A stretch of 64,000 bases of DNA from Cupriavidus laharis (lineage in GTDB: Bacteria > Pseudomonadota > Gammaproteobacteria > Burkholderiales > Burkholderiaceae), in assembly GCF_914271435.1 (NCBI RefSeq), contig NZ_CAJZAI010000018.1, positions 1-64,000 on the forward strand, written 5' to 3'. A program made the translations under genes and the position numbers. Every line of letters starts with the position of its first letter. Position 1 is the stretch's first letter. This document shows, in pieces, positions 9,523 through 24,784 of this stretch. The notes beneath the pieces are model-generated. The model was not told where the DNA came from. It made no database searches and saw only the letters and a list, made by a program, of their open reading frames with translations.

Positions 9523-11715
9523 TCAGCGCTGGCGCGGCGGGTCCGGCAGGCGGCCCTGGCGCACCGCCTGTGCCCGCGCGCGCAAGGCCGGCGTATCGAA
9601 CAGGCGGCGCACGTCCGCATCGAGCCTGCGCTGCCAGTTGGGATGACCCGAAGTGGTGCCGGGCAGGTTGGCTTGTTCGGCCATGCCGAGCAGGTCCTCC
9701 ATCGGCAACAGGCGCAGCGGCGTGCGCGTGCGGCCAAGCCAGGCCAGCACGGCGTCCAGGGGCGGATGTTGCGGCTCGGGCATGTCCCCGCCGGCAAGGC
9801 CAGCGTCGCACAGCGCCTGCCACAGCGCCGTGCGTTCGCGCACGCGGGCATCACGCACGCCCTGCGGGGATTCCGTGTGCGCGAGCAGTCCCAGCCGCTC
9901 GCGCCAGGCAAGGTCGCGCCCCTGCCACCAGCCCGCGACGGTGGGCAGGTCGTGCGTCGAAGTGGTGGCCACGGCGTGCCTGGGCCAGTTCTCGGCGGGC
10001 AGGAACGGCAGCACTTCGGGCGCGGTGCCGGCATCGCCTTGCGGCGCCGGCGTTTCGCGCGCGAACCACAGCACGTCGATGCCGAGCACGCCGCGCGCGG
10101 CCAGCGCGCTGTCCAAGTGCGCCGGCACCGTGCCCAGGTTCTCGCCGATGATGATCGCGCGGTGCCGCCACGATTCCAGCGCCACCAGCCGCAGCAGCGC
10201 CGGCAGCGGGAAATCGAGATAGGCACCGTCGCGCGCCGACGCGCCGGCAGGTACCAGCCACATGCGCGCGAGGCCCGGCACGTGGTCGATGCGCAGTCCG
10301 CCGCCATGGGCCAGGTTGGCACGCAGCATCTCGATGAAGGCGCCGTAGCCATGCTGATACAGGCTGCGCGGCGAAAACACCGTCACGCCCCAGTCCTGTC
10401 CGTGCGGGTTGTAGACATCGGGCGGCGCGCCGGCATGGAAGCCGGCCAGGATGTCCTGCTGGCGCGACCATGCCTGGCTGCCGCCCGGATCCGCGCCCAC
10501 CGCCAGGTCGCCGATCACGCCGATCGCCATGCCCGCGTCGCGTGCGGCCTGCTGGGCGCATGCCAGGCCGTCGTCGGCCAGCCATTGCAGGAAGATGTGG
10601 TAGTCGATTTCGTGCGGGTGGGCCATCGCGAATGCGGCGACGGCGGGATCGGCGGGGGAGCGCAGCGTCACCGGCCAGCAGCGCCAGTCCGCCGCGCCGT
10701 CGGCGTTCATGCCATTGGCCGCCTCGCCGAGGCGGCTGGCCTGGATCGCTTCATAGCACGCGTGGTCGTGCAGCGCGGTGCCACCGCGTGCGCGGAACGC
10801 GGTGCATGCATCCAGCGCCGCCCGCGGCAACAGCCGTTCGCGGTGCTCCCAGAGCCAGCGCAGCACGGACAGGCGCAGGCGGGACAAGGCCACCCAGTCG
10901 ATCTCGCTGCGGGCTTCATGCTGCGCGAATGCCGTACCGGCGTTCAGCGCCGCGATGGCGCTGTCGACCACGTCCTGCCCGAAGCGTCTGGCGGGGTCCG
11001 CATAGAGCGGGTTGTGGAACAGCCGGCTGGACGGCGAATAGGGGCTGTAGCGCTCGGGCAGCGCGGCAAAGCCCGCATGGAGCGGATTGATCGCCACGGC
11101 ATCGGCATGCTCGCTCGCGGCGGCCTGGCAGCACTGCGCCAGCGCGGTGAGATCCCCCATGCCCGTGGGCGCGCCGCGGCGCAGGCCGTAGAGCTGCACG
11201 GCCAGGCCCCAGGCGTGCTCGCCTGCCGCCTCGCGGCCGGCTGCGCGCAGGGCGTCGCCCACGCCAAAGCAGCGCTGCGGGGCAACGGCCAGCATGGTTT
11301 CTGCTTCGGCGATGTGCAGGCGGTGGTAGCCGCATGCGCCGACGGGCGCCAGGCGCAGCGTCCCGTCCGCGGCGGGCGCTGCGGTTCCGTCGAGAAGGCC
11401 GCCATCCTCGAGTTCGATCTCGTACGGCCGCGCTTCGGTGCCGTCCGGCCATGGCACGGCGATGGGCTGCCCCTGGTCGGCCGTGATCAGCGGGGGCAGG
11501 CCGCGGGCGGCATCCTCGGCGTCCAGCCATGCGCATGAGGCCTGGCACTGCGCACGCGTGTCGCAGGCCAGCGCCAGGCCATGCAGCAGGCGGCGCAGGG
11601 CCTCGTCCGAGACCTGTTGCGGCTGGCCCCAGGCATCGAGCCAGCGCGGCCGCAGGCCCGCACGCAGCGCCAGTGCATGCAAGGGGGCGTGAGGAGAGTC
11701 GGTCAGCATGCTCAT
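9523..11715 (-). CDS. malQ: 4-alpha-glucanotransferase (amylomaltase)
   Basis: MalQ (EC 2.4.1.25) transfers alpha-1,4-glucan segments between maltooligosaccharides and so clears the short stubs left by debranching. The product is about 730 residues, with GMGDLTALAQCC, an IGDLAVGADPGGSQAW element, the nucleophile region LRIDHVPGLARMWLVP, the acid/base region IIIGENLGTVP, and TTSTHDLPTVAGWW. The N-terminal 130 residues resemble the extra domain of bacterial MalQ. The ATG at 11715 overlaps the glgX stop as ATGA and has AGGAG upstream; a longer reading frame exists but merely reads back through the glgX tail. Confidence 0.95.
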   Translation of the reverse strand: MSMLTDSPHAPLHALALRAGLRPRWLDAWGQPQQVSDEALRRLLHGLALACDTRAQCQASCAWLDAEDAARGLPPLITADQGQPIAVPWPDGTEARPYEIELEDGGLLDGTAAPAADGTLRLAPVGACGYHRLHIAEAETMLAVAPQRCFGVGDALRAAGREAAGEHAWGLAVQLYGLRRGAPTGMGDLTALAQCCQAAASEHADAVAINPLHAGFAALPERYSPYSPSSRLFHNPLYADPARRFGQDVVDSAIAALNAGTAFAQHEARSEIDWVALSRLRLSVLRWLWEHRERLLPRAALDACTAFRARGGTALHDHACYEAIQASRLGEAANGMNADGAADWRCWPVTLRSPADPAVAAFAMAHPHEIDYHIFLQWLADDGLACAQQAARDAGMAIGVIGDLAVGADPGGSQAWSRQQDILAGFHAGAPPDVYNPHGQDWGVTVFSPRSLYQHGYGAFIEMLRANLAHGGGLRIDHVPGLARMWLVPAGASARDGAYLDFPLPALLRLVALESWRHRAIIIGENLGTVPAHLDSALAARGVLGIDVLWFARETPAPQGDAGTAPEVLPFLPAENWPRHAVATTSTHDLPTVAGWWQGRDLAWRERLGLLAHTESPQGVRDARVRERTALWQALCDAGLAGGDMPEPQHPPLDAVLAWLGRTRTPLRLLPMEDLLGMAEQANLPGTTSGHPNWQRRLDADVRRLFDTPALRARAQAVRQGRLPDPPRQR

Positions 11716-13939
11716 GCGGTTGGCTCCTGCGAGGTGGCGCGCGCCGGCATGGCCGGGCGCGGAGGCCGTGGCGGCTCGGCCTGCGCGGCGAGCAGTACCA
11801 GGGCATGGGCGGGCACGGCCTGCACTGTCACGCCGGCCATGGGCAGGCCGGCTTCCGGCAGATCGGGCTGGCTGCTGTCGAAGAGCAACTGCCAGCCCAG
11901 CGCCGGCTCGGGCAGGTGGAACACCACATCGGTGTCGCCGGCATTGAGCAGCACCAGCGTCACCTGCACCGGGCTCGCCTGGCCAATGCGCGCGGGGCGG
12001 GCCAGTTCGGGGCGCTCCGCCCGAGGCGGTGCGGCGGCCCGGCGCAGCGCGAGCGTGCGGATTTCGGGGTCGGCCCACGCTTCCGGGCTCGGCGGGCGCC
12101 CGTCGGTGTCGAACCACGCGATGTCGCCGATGCCAGGCACGGGCTCATGGTTGCCGTGGGCAAAGCGGTTGGCGCCAATGGCGTGCAGCCTGCGGCGCAG
12201 CGCCAGCAGGCGGCGCACCATCTGCAGCAGCGCCTGGCCCTGCGGCGTCTGCGCCTGCTTCCAGTCCAGCCAGGACAGCGCATTGTCCTGGCAGTACGCA
12301 TTGTTGTTGCCCTGCTGGCTGCGACCCCATTCGTCGCCGGCGGTCAGCATCGGCGTGCCCTGGGCCAGCAGCAGGGTGGCCATCATTGCCTGGGCCACGC
12401 GCGCGCGCCGTTCGAGGATCGCGGGATCGTCCGTGGGGCCTTCGACGCTGCCGTCGGGACTCCAGTTGGCGCTGTGGTTGTGGTCGGTGCCGTCGCGGTT
12501 GTCTTCGCCGTTGGCTTCGTTGTGCTTTGCGCTGTAGCTGACCAGGTCGGCCAGCGTGAAGCCGTCATGCGCGGTGATGAAGTTGAGGCTCGACCACGGC
12601 CGGCGGTGGCGGCGGTCGAACAGGTCGGCCGAGCCGGCCAGCCGCGCGGCCAGCTCGCCGCGCTGGCCGGCGTCGCCGCGCCAGTAGCGGCGCACGGTGT
12701 CGCGGAACTTGTCGTTCCATTCGGCGAAGCCCGGCGGGTGGTTGCCAAGCTGGTATCCGCCCGGCCCCAGGTCCCACGGTTCCGAGATCAGCTTGACGCA
12801 GCTGAGCACGGGGTCCTGCAGCACCGCGTCGAAGAACGCGGCGCCCGGGTCGAAGCCGTTGTGCTCACGGCCGAGCGTGCTGGCCAGGTCGAAGCGGAAG
12901 CCGTCGATGTGGTAGCACCGGACCCAGTAGCGCAGCGAATCGAGCACCATCTGCAGCACGCGCGGATGAGGCAGGTTGAGCATGTTGCCGCAGCCAGTGT
13001 CGTTGAGGTAGCGGCGTTCGTCGCCGGGCACGAGCTGGTAGTAGCTGGCGTTGTCCAGCCCCCGCCATGACACCGTCGGCCCGAGTTCGTTGCCTTCGCA
13101 GGTGTGGTTGTAGACCACATCCAGGATGACTTCGATGCCCGCCGCGTGCAGCCGCCGTACGGCGACCTTGAGTTCGTGGAGCTGGTCCGTTGCGAGGTAG
13201 GACGGCTCGGGCGCGAAGTACGACAGGGTGTTGTAGCCCCAGTAGTTGCGCAGGCCGCGTTCCAGCAGGAAGCGGTCCTGCAGGATGGCGTGCATCGGCA
13301 GCAGCTCCACGGCGGTGACGCCCAGGCGCAGCAGGTGGTCCAGGAAACGCGGGTCGCATAGCGCTGCGAAGGTGCCGCGCAGGTGCGGCAGCACATCGTC
13401 GCGCAGCATCGACACGCCGCGCAGGTGGGTTTCATAGATGATCGTGTCCTGCCACGGCACGCCGGGCGGCCGATCGTCGCCCCAGTGGAAGCTTTCGTCG
13501 ACGACGATGGCTTTGGGCATGGTCGGCGCGCTGTCGCGGCGGTCCGGCGTCAGGTCGCCGCGCGCGCTCTGCAGGCGGTAGCCGAACAGCGCGTCGGACC
13601 AGCGCACCGGCCCGCTGAGCTGGCGCGCGTACGGGTCCAGCAGCAGCTTGTGCGGGTTGAAGCGGTGCCCGCGCGCGGGGTCGTACGGCCCGAAGGCGCG
13701 GAACCCGTACAAGGTCCCGAGCGCGGCGTTGGGCAGGTAGCCATGCCAGATCTCGTCGGTGCATTCGGGCAGCGGCATGCGCGACAGTTCCTTGCGCCCA
13801 TTTGCCGAGAACAGGCACAGGTCGACGCGCGAGGCATTGGCCGAGAACACCGCAAAGTTCACGCCGAGGCCGTCCCAGTGGGCGCCGAGCGGGTAGGGCT
13901 TGCCGGACATCAGCCGGTCGTTGACCTGGAGCGTCATGG

Positions 13940-13943
<4 letters not shown>
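11712..13943 (-). CDS. glgX: Glycogen debranching enzyme
   Basis: GlgX hydrolyses alpha-1,6 branches of phosphorylase-trimmed glycogen. The protein is 743 residues: an N-terminal CBM48-like domain ([20 protein letters not shown]), then a GH13_11 barrel with [66 protein letters not shown] and [16 protein letters not shown]. These GlgX/TreX-type signatures separate it from pullulanase. Start and stop both overlap their neighbours by ATGA (glgB upstream, malQ downstream), so its translation is coupled. A second ATG two codons later (MTLQVND) is possible. Confidence 0.95.
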
Positions 13944-19554
<5,611 letters not shown>

Positions 19555-19596
19555 CCGTGTCTCCGTGCCGTATGTCTGCCGTGCGTTGCCGCGCCT

Positions 19597-22500
19597 TCAT
19601 GCGCCGTGCGGATCGGCGGCCGCGGGCGGCGTGGCATCGCGCCGTGCAGGCCTGCCGATCGGTGTCAGGTGCCACAGCGCAAACGGCCGCCGCGCCGGAT
19701 CGAGCCGGATGTGCTGGCGCTTGCCGTGCCACGTGAAGCGGTGCTCGTCCATCAGGTCCTGCACGGCCACGCTGCCGTGGTCGGGCAGGCCCCATTCCCA
19801 CAACGGGATCTCGACGGTGGCTTCCTGCGCCGAATGCGGGTCCAGGCTGATGGCGGCCAGCAGCACGTCGTCGCCGAATGTCGAGCCGATGCCGGGCACG
19901 AAGCGCGCGAAGTACAGCATCGCGTCATTGCCGGCGGGGTAGATGCGCAGCCCCAGGTGGCTCTGCAATGCCGGATGCCCCAGCCGGATCTGGTTCAGCC
20001 GGGTAATCTCGGCCACGATATTGCCGGGCTGGTGCCAGTTGCGTGCGCGGAGCTGGTACTTCTCCGAGTCCAGGTACTCTTCGCGCTCCTTGCCGTCGAG
20101 CACCAGCGGCGCGGACTCGCACAGCTCGAAGCCGCTGTACATGCCCCACAGCCCCGACAGCAGCGTGGCCAGCGCCGCGCGGATCAGAAAGGCCGGGCGC
20201 CCGCCGCGATGCAGGAAGTACGGGTTGATGTCGGGGGTGTTGACGAAAAAATGCGGGCGGAAGAATTCGCGCAGCGGACTTTGCGTGAGCTCGGTCATGT
20301 ACTCGGCCAGCTCGGCGGGGGTATTGCGCCACGTGAAATACGTGTATGACTGGCTGAAGCCGAGCTTTGCCAGCCGCGCCATCATCTTCGGGCGCGTGAA
20401 CGCTTCGGCCAGGAAGATGGTGTCGGGATGGCGCGCGCGCACGTCGGCGATCATCCATTCCCAGAACGGCAGCGGCTTGGTGTGCGGGTTGTCCACGCGA
20501 AAGATGCGCACGCCGTGCTCGACCCAGAACATCACCACGTCGCGCAGCGCCTGCCACAGCGCCGCTGCAGCGGGCGCGGCCGCGTAGAAGTCGACGTTGA
20601 CGATGTCTTCGTACTTCTTCGGCGGGTTCTCGGCGTAGCGCAGCGTGCCGTCCGGCCGGCGCGTGAACCATTCCGGGTGCTGCCTGAGCCAGGGGTGGTC
20701 GGGGGAGCACTGGATCGCAAAATCCAGCGCCAGCTCCAGGCCGGCCGCCGCGGCGGCCACGCGCAGGCGCTCGAAGTCCTCGAAGGTGCCAAGCTGTGCG
20801 TGCAGGGCGTCGTGGCCGCCGTCCTCCGCGCCGATCGCGTATGGGCTGCCCGGATCGAGCGGCTCCGCGCGCAGGCTGTTGTTGCGGCCCTTGCGATGCG
20901 TCTTGCCGATCGGGTGGATGGGGGGGAAGTAGAGCACGTCGAAGCCCATCGCGCGGATGGCCGGCAGGCGCGCAATGACGTCGTCGAAGGTGCCGTGGCG
21001 GTTCTCGTCTTCGCTGGCCGAGCGCGGGAACAGCTCGTACCAGCTTGCAAAGCGGCAGGCCAGCCGCTCCGCTTCCACGGGCATCGGCACCGGATGCCGG
21101 CTCGCGAACGGTCGCCCTCCGGGCTGTTGCATGGCGGCATGCATGGCCGCGGCGGTACGCGGTGACAGCAGGATCTCGAGGCGCGCGGCGTCGTCGCCGG
21201 CACTGGCAGCCAGTTCGTCGACCAGGGCTGCCAGTTCGCTGTCCGGCGCTGGCGCGTCGCCTTGCGAGGGCAATAGCGCGTCTGCCACAAGGCGCGCCCC
21301 TTCCTCGATCTCCAGCGTGATGTCCACGCCGGCTGCGCGCTTCTTTCCGATCTCGTCGAGCCAGCTCGCAAAGGTATCGCGCCAGGCTTCGACCGTGAAC
21401 GCGTGACGGCCCAGGGCGACCAGCGGGAAATGACCGTACCAGCGGTCATTGACGATATGGCGCATCGGCGCTTCATGCCAGGCCTGCTCACCGGGGGCAC
21501 GCCACAGGACGGCGGCGGCCAGCTTGTCGTGGCCGTCCATCCAGATATCGGCGCTGACCTCGACCCGCTCGCCGACCACGCGGCGCACCGCGAAGCGCCC
21601 GCCGTCACAGGCGGGCTCGACCGCCTCGATCGCAATGCGCGGTGCCTCCAGCGCGGCCACCACGCTGCCAAGACCGCTGGCGCTGATGGCGGTGCCGGGC
21701 TGTGGCGTGGGCGCGGCCTGGCGCGCAGGCGCGGGAATGGCGCGGTAGAGGCGGATGTCGGCAGGCGCCAGCGTGATGTCGGCCAGGGCATCAAGCATGG
21801 CGCTGGCGTCCAGGGTGCCGCCCGGCCCGCCGTCCGACGCCTCGAGCCGCGCTGCCGCGCGGGGCAGCGCTGCGAGCACGCGGTCGACGCCGAGCGTGCC
21901 GGGCTCCTGTGTGTCCGGGTTGACCACGATGGTCAGCGCGGATTCCGACAGGACAGCGCTGTCGCCATCGCTGCCGTCCAGCGCCTGCAGGCGGGCCAGC
22001 ACGGTCAGCGGGGCGTCGGGGCCGCTCAGCAGCCTGACCGACACCGCCGGCGCGAGCGGGCGCGTGGCCAGCCAGGCGTTGGCCTGCAGCACTTCATGGG
22101 TGATGTCGTACGGAGCACCGTCGCGGGCGCCGCCGTCGTCGGCCAGCGGATCGTGGGCCTTCGTACCGCCGGTCTCGAAGCCGGCCGGGACCAGCAGGCC
22201 GTCGCCGATCGCCGCGGCGGTCCACAGCGCGCGACGCGCGGACAATGCGTCCTGGCTCGCGGGCGACTGCGATGGCGCCGCCAGCACGCGCCCGAACGGA
22301 CGCAGGCGTGCGATCTCCTCGGTCAGCCATGCACTGCGGAAGTCCCACCATGGCAGGGAGCAGAAGGCGCCGTCGAATTGCCCGGGGGTCAGGTCGTCAA
22401 GCTGTTCCGGCGTCAGGCCCGGCGTCCAGGCCAGGAACAGCGGCCGGGTTTCCTGCGTGCCGACCGGATCGGCGCGCAGCGCAGCGGTCAGCGTGGCCCA

Positions 22501-22950
22501 GTGACGGCCGGGCACCCGACCGGGTGCGCGCAGGCAGAAGCCGGCAACGCCGGCCGCCAGCGCCGCGCGCAATTGCGTGGCCCACCAGTCCACGAGACCG
22601 GCCGCGATCGCGGAAGCGTCCCAGCGCAGCCGCTGGCCGGGCAGGTGGTTGTCGGTATCGTGTGGGGCAAACGCCGGCGCCCGATGATCGATCCATGCCA
22701 GGTCGATGGCGGGGCCGTTCTCCGGATAGCGGTCAAGGGAGACGTCCAGCAACGGGGAAAGGCCGTGTCGCGCACAGTCTGCGCAAAGGGCTGTCAGTGC
22801 CGACAGCGCGTCGCGGCTCCCTGGTATGGCGGCGTGCCATCCGGACAGCAGGACGTAGTCGAAGCCCAGCGCGGCGATGCGCCGCAATGTGTCGTGCTGT
22901 CCGTCGGACAGGTCGGAAGTTCGGTCGAGGTTGAGCAGGCAGATCCGCAC
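19597..22950 (-). CDS. glgE: Alpha-1,4-glucan:maltose-1-phosphate maltosyltransferase with N-terminal extra domain
   Basis: GlgE (EC 2.4.99.16) extends alpha-1,4-glucan by transferring maltose from maltose 1-phosphate. From a GTG at 22950 (AGGGGA upstream; reads [12 protein letters not shown]) the product is about 1117 residues, against about 660-700 for the actinobacterial enzyme. Residues from about 433 are the core: a sandwich domain, then [51 protein letters not shown], the nucleophile Asp near 820 in [17 protein letters not shown], and the acid/base Glu near 849 in [12 protein letters not shown]. Residues 1-430 look like a degenerate second GH13 barrel (see findings). It is the first gene of the operon, so the promoter lies within 22951-23366. 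Confidence 0.94.
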   Translation of the reverse strand: MRICLLNLDRTSDLSDGQHDTLRRIAALGFDYVLLSGWHAAIPGSRDALSALTALCADCARHGLSPLLDVSLDRYPENGPAIDLAWIDHRAPAFAPHDTDNHLPGQRLRWDASAIAAGLVDWWATQLRAALAAGVAGFCLRAPGRVPGRHWATLTAALRADPVGTQETRPLFLAWTPGLTPEQLDDLTPGQFDGAFCSLPWWDFRSAWLTEEIARLRPFGRVLAAPSQSPASQDALSARRALWTAAAIGDGLLVPAGFETGGTKAHDPLADDGGARDGAPYDITHEVLQANAWLATRPLAPAVSVRLLSGPDAPLTVLARLQALDGSDGDSAVLSESALTIVVNPDTQEPGTLGVDRVLAALPRAAARLEASDGGPGGTLDASAMLDALADITLAPADIRLYRAIPAPARQAAPTPQPGTAISASGLGSVVAALEAPRIAIEAVEPACDGGRFAVRRVVGERVEVSADIWMDGHDKLAAAVLWRAPGEQAWHEAPMRHIVNDRWYGHFPLVALGRHAFTVEAWRDTFASWLDEIGKKRAAGVDITLEIEEGARLVADALLPSQGDAPAPDSELAALVDELAASAGDDAARLEILLSPRTAAAMHAAMQQPGGRPFASRHPVPMPVEAERLACRFASWYELFPRSASEDENRHGTFDDVIARLPAIRAMGFDVLYFPPIHPIGKTHRKGRNNSLRAEPLDPGSPYAIGAEDGGHDALHAQLGTFEDFERLRVAAAAAGLELALDFAIQCSPDHPWLRQHPEWFTRRPDGTLRYAENPPKKYEDIVNVDFYAAAPAAAALWQALRDVVMFWVEHGVRIFRVDNPHTKPLPFWEWMIADVRARHPDTIFLAEAFTRPKMMARLAKLGFSQSYTYFTWRNTPAELAEYMTELTQSPLREFFRPHFFVNTPDINPYFLHRGGRPAFLIRAALATLLSGLWGMYSGFELCESAPLVLDGKEREEYLDSEKYQLRARNWHQPGNIVAEITRLNQIRLGHPALQSHLGLRIYPAGNDAMLYFARFVPGIGSTFGDDVLLAAISLDPHSAQEATVEIPLWEWGLPDHGSVAVQDLMDEHRFTWHGKRQHIRLDPARRPFALWHLTPIGRPARRDATPPAAADPHGA

Positions 22951-23366
22951 GGAGTATTCCCCTGGCTGGTTGGGCCAACAAGGGCTGGCCGACATGCGGC
23001 GCCGGTACAGGCCTGCATGCCCAGTATCCCCAGGGCGGGACGAAATTGAACGGAGCCATGCGAAGTGCGTGCCAGGTGCTCCGGCGGTTGGCGCAGAGGC
23101 CGCAATCCGTGTGTGGGCAAGGCGCGCGCGCCGGCCACCCGGCCACGCCAGCGCCACGGCTTCCATGGGCATCCGTGTAAAAGCTTCAGCCAGCGCCGCG
23201 GCGATTGCAAAAATTGCCTTGGCTGCGCGGCGCATGCGCGGCTTGACGTCAGGACAGCCAGCACCAGTCAGGTACGGTTCATGATTGGTCCGGTGACTGG
23301 CACACAGCGTGGCGCCCATCTTGCGAGGGAATTGTCGTCACCTCGCAATGTTTGCCGGAGACAGAC
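22951..23366. other. Divergent promoter region of the glucan operon
   Basis: These 416 bases separate glgE (minus) from the BON-domain gene (plus) and must contain the leftward promoter of the eight-gene operon. The sequence is GC-rich and the minus strand stays open through much of it, but it lacks a second ribosome site or family match. I found no clear sigma-70 pair, operator or RNA gene. Confidence 0.4.
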
Positions 23367-23933
23367 ATGGACAGAAACCGCCGACCTGCAGCGCCGGACG
23401 CGCCATGGCGCGATCCGCCGCTTGCGGACACCGATATGCGCAGCCACTACGTGGGCGCCTATGGCGTCTTTGACTACGACCAGCCCGTGGATCCCGCCGA
23501 GTTCACGGGGCCGCGCGACGCAAGCGGGCGATGGCGCCAGGACATGCAATACCGTGGTGCGCCACCGCAGGACAACTACGACAACTACCAGCCCGCCGAT
23601 GCCTACCACCAGTTCACGGGGTTCAATGAGCGCGTGTCGCGCGGCGGGCAAAGGGCTCTCGGGCGGTATCGGCCGGTGGGGCCGCGTGGGTATCATCGCA
23701 GCGATGCACGGGTCCTGGAGGATATCTGCGACCGCCTGACGCGAAGCGGCCGCCTCGATGTGCGGGACGTGGAGGTCCACGTGGAAAGCGGCGTGGTCAC
23801 GCTGGAAGGCAGCGTGCCGGACCGCCTGCAGAAGTATCGCGTGGAAGATATCGTGGATGACGTCTTTGGCGTGCGCGACCTGCTCAACCGTCTGCGCGTA
23901 AACCGTGGAGGACAACGAAGTCCGGCGGGCTGA
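23367..23933 (+). CDS. BON-domain protein with a low-complexity N-terminus
   Basis: The product is about 188 residues without a signal peptide. Residues 1-105 are hydrophilic and rich in Tyr, Asp, Gly, Pro and Arg (FDYDQPVDPAEF; DNYDNYQPADAYHQF) and probably disordered. Residues of about 110-180 form one BON domain (DARVLEDICDRL, VHVESGVVTLEGSV, VEDIVDDVFGVRDLLNRL). Similar BON proteins with acidic/aromatic leaders occur in Burkholderiaceae, often near stress genes. The ATG at 23367 has GGAG six bases upstream; a TTG five codons earlier overlaps that site. It is transcribed divergently from the glucan operon and its role is unknown. Confidence 0.8.
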   Translation: MDRNRRPAAPDAPWRDPPLADTDMRSHYVGAYGVFDYDQPVDPAEFTGPRDASGRWRQDMQYRGAPPQDNYDNYQPADAYHQFTGFNERVSRGGQRALGRYRPVGPRGYHRSDARVLEDICDRLTRSGRLDVRDVEVHVESGVVTLEGSVPDRLQKYRVEDIVDDVFGVRDLLNRLRVNRGGQRSPAG

Positions 23934-23961
23934 CTGCGCATCGGCCGGTGCTGCGCGGCAT

Positions 23962-23998
23962 GCCGCACAAGCGTGCGGCGCAAGACGCCATCATTTTT
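23962..23998 (+). terminator. Possible intrinsic terminator between convergent genes
   Basis: A perfect hairpin GCCGCAC-AAGC-GTGCGGC (23962-23979) is followed by an overlapping alternative GGCG-CAAGA-CGCC stem and then ATTTTT. It lies between the convergent BON and DUF2188 genes. The U-run is several bases from either stem, so it is only a weak candidate. Confidence 0.35.
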
Positions 23999-24004
23999 AG
24001 TGCA

Positions 24005-24232
24005 CTAGCCAGCGATGGCGCTGAGATCGGGGCCAACGTAGCGGTTGCTGCGCGTCCGGACGCTTCCGTCCCGGGCGTGGACCACCAGTTCCACCTTCTT
24101 GCGCCGTGCCATGCCGGTGGCGGCCTGGATCGCTTCCGCCTGCGTGGCGTGGTGGGATTCCGCGTAACGTGCGTCTTCATAAATGACATCCCAGCCATTT
24201 TCGTACGGCACGACGTGTAGGTTACTGCCCAT
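24005..24232 (-). CDS. DUF2188-type small protein
   Basis: The protein is 75 residues. HVVPYENGWDVIYEDA, then a SHHATQAEAIQAATGMARR helix, and LVVHARDGSVRTRSNRYGP-like residues at the end match the DUF2188 pattern (a small beta-alpha-beta fold with an H..DG.W motif and a conserved helix). Function is unknown. The ATG at 24232 has AGGAGA at ideal spacing, which rules out a longer reading that starts 18 codons earlier. It is divergent from the 102-residue gene at 24416. Confidence 0.72.
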   Translation of the reverse strand: MGSNLHVVPYENGWDVIYEDARYAESHHATQAEAIQAATGMARRKKVELVVHARDGSVRTRSNRYVGPDLSAIAG

Positions 24233-24415
24233 CTTTTGTCTCCTGAAATGCCGATGCTTGTGTCGGCAAATCCATTGTGGCCCCATGAGCGCCGCTGTCT
24301 ATCGGTCGCCCTCTGACAAGACAGGAGCAGCAAGGGCGACTTGCCGGCGAAAATTTCTGGTCATTTGGGCTTGCTCTTGTAAGCTGGACAGGGATCGCGT
24401 GCAAAGGAGCAAGCC

Positions 24416-24724
24416 ATGCGTGCAAGATTTGCGCGGGGACTCACACAGTCTCCAGTGACCGTGGTGGCCCGCGCTTTCGACGGCGAGGTCGGGTGGATGC
24501 CACAACTCGGGGACCTGGTGACAGTCTATAGCCAGGACCAGGACACGGAGTTCGATGTCCGTCTCAATGAGGTCGTCGCCCCCGGGCGCTGGCGCGGCGT
24601 GGTCTATGCCATCAGCCGGGGCCAGGAAGTGCTCGTCACTGCGGAAGGCCTGGAAATCGACGATGTGGTCGAAGTCATGCGCGAGGAGATTGCCGCAGTG
24701 ATTCCGTGCAGCCATCCGCATTGA
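24416..24724 (+). CDS. Small protein of unknown function
   Basis: The product is 102 residues, mixed alpha/beta, without a signal peptide. AAAGGAG lies six bases before the ATG, a strong ribosome site. A central block reads GWMPQLGDLVTVYSQDQDTE, then WRGVVYAISRG, and the acidic C-terminal helix is EIDDVVEVMREEIAAV. This hints at a small beta-barrel with a helical tail, but no family is recognised. It is convergent with the MFS gene, with 60 bases between stops. Confidence 0.6.
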   Translation: MRARFARGLTQSPVTVVARAFDGEVGWMPQLGDLVTVYSQDQDTEFDVRLNEVVAPGRWRGVVYAISRGQEVLVTAEGLEIDDVVEVMREEIAAVIPCSHPH

Positions 24725-24784
24725 GATGGCAGGTGCGCCCGGCGGCATCGCCGCGGGCGCAGGTCAGGCGCGGCCAGGCGGCCG

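Noticed and set aside
6856-11538. Very long open frame on the plus strand (about 1560 codons)
   Set aside because: It is antisense to glgP and malQ, whose motifs are unmistakable. High GC leaves the opposite strand open. There is no family pattern and no ribosome site.
22951-23319. Upstream extension of GlgE by 123 residues
   Set aside because: The reading is Arg/Pro-rich without domain features, and the GTG at 22950 has a good ribosome site. The extension covers the promoter region.
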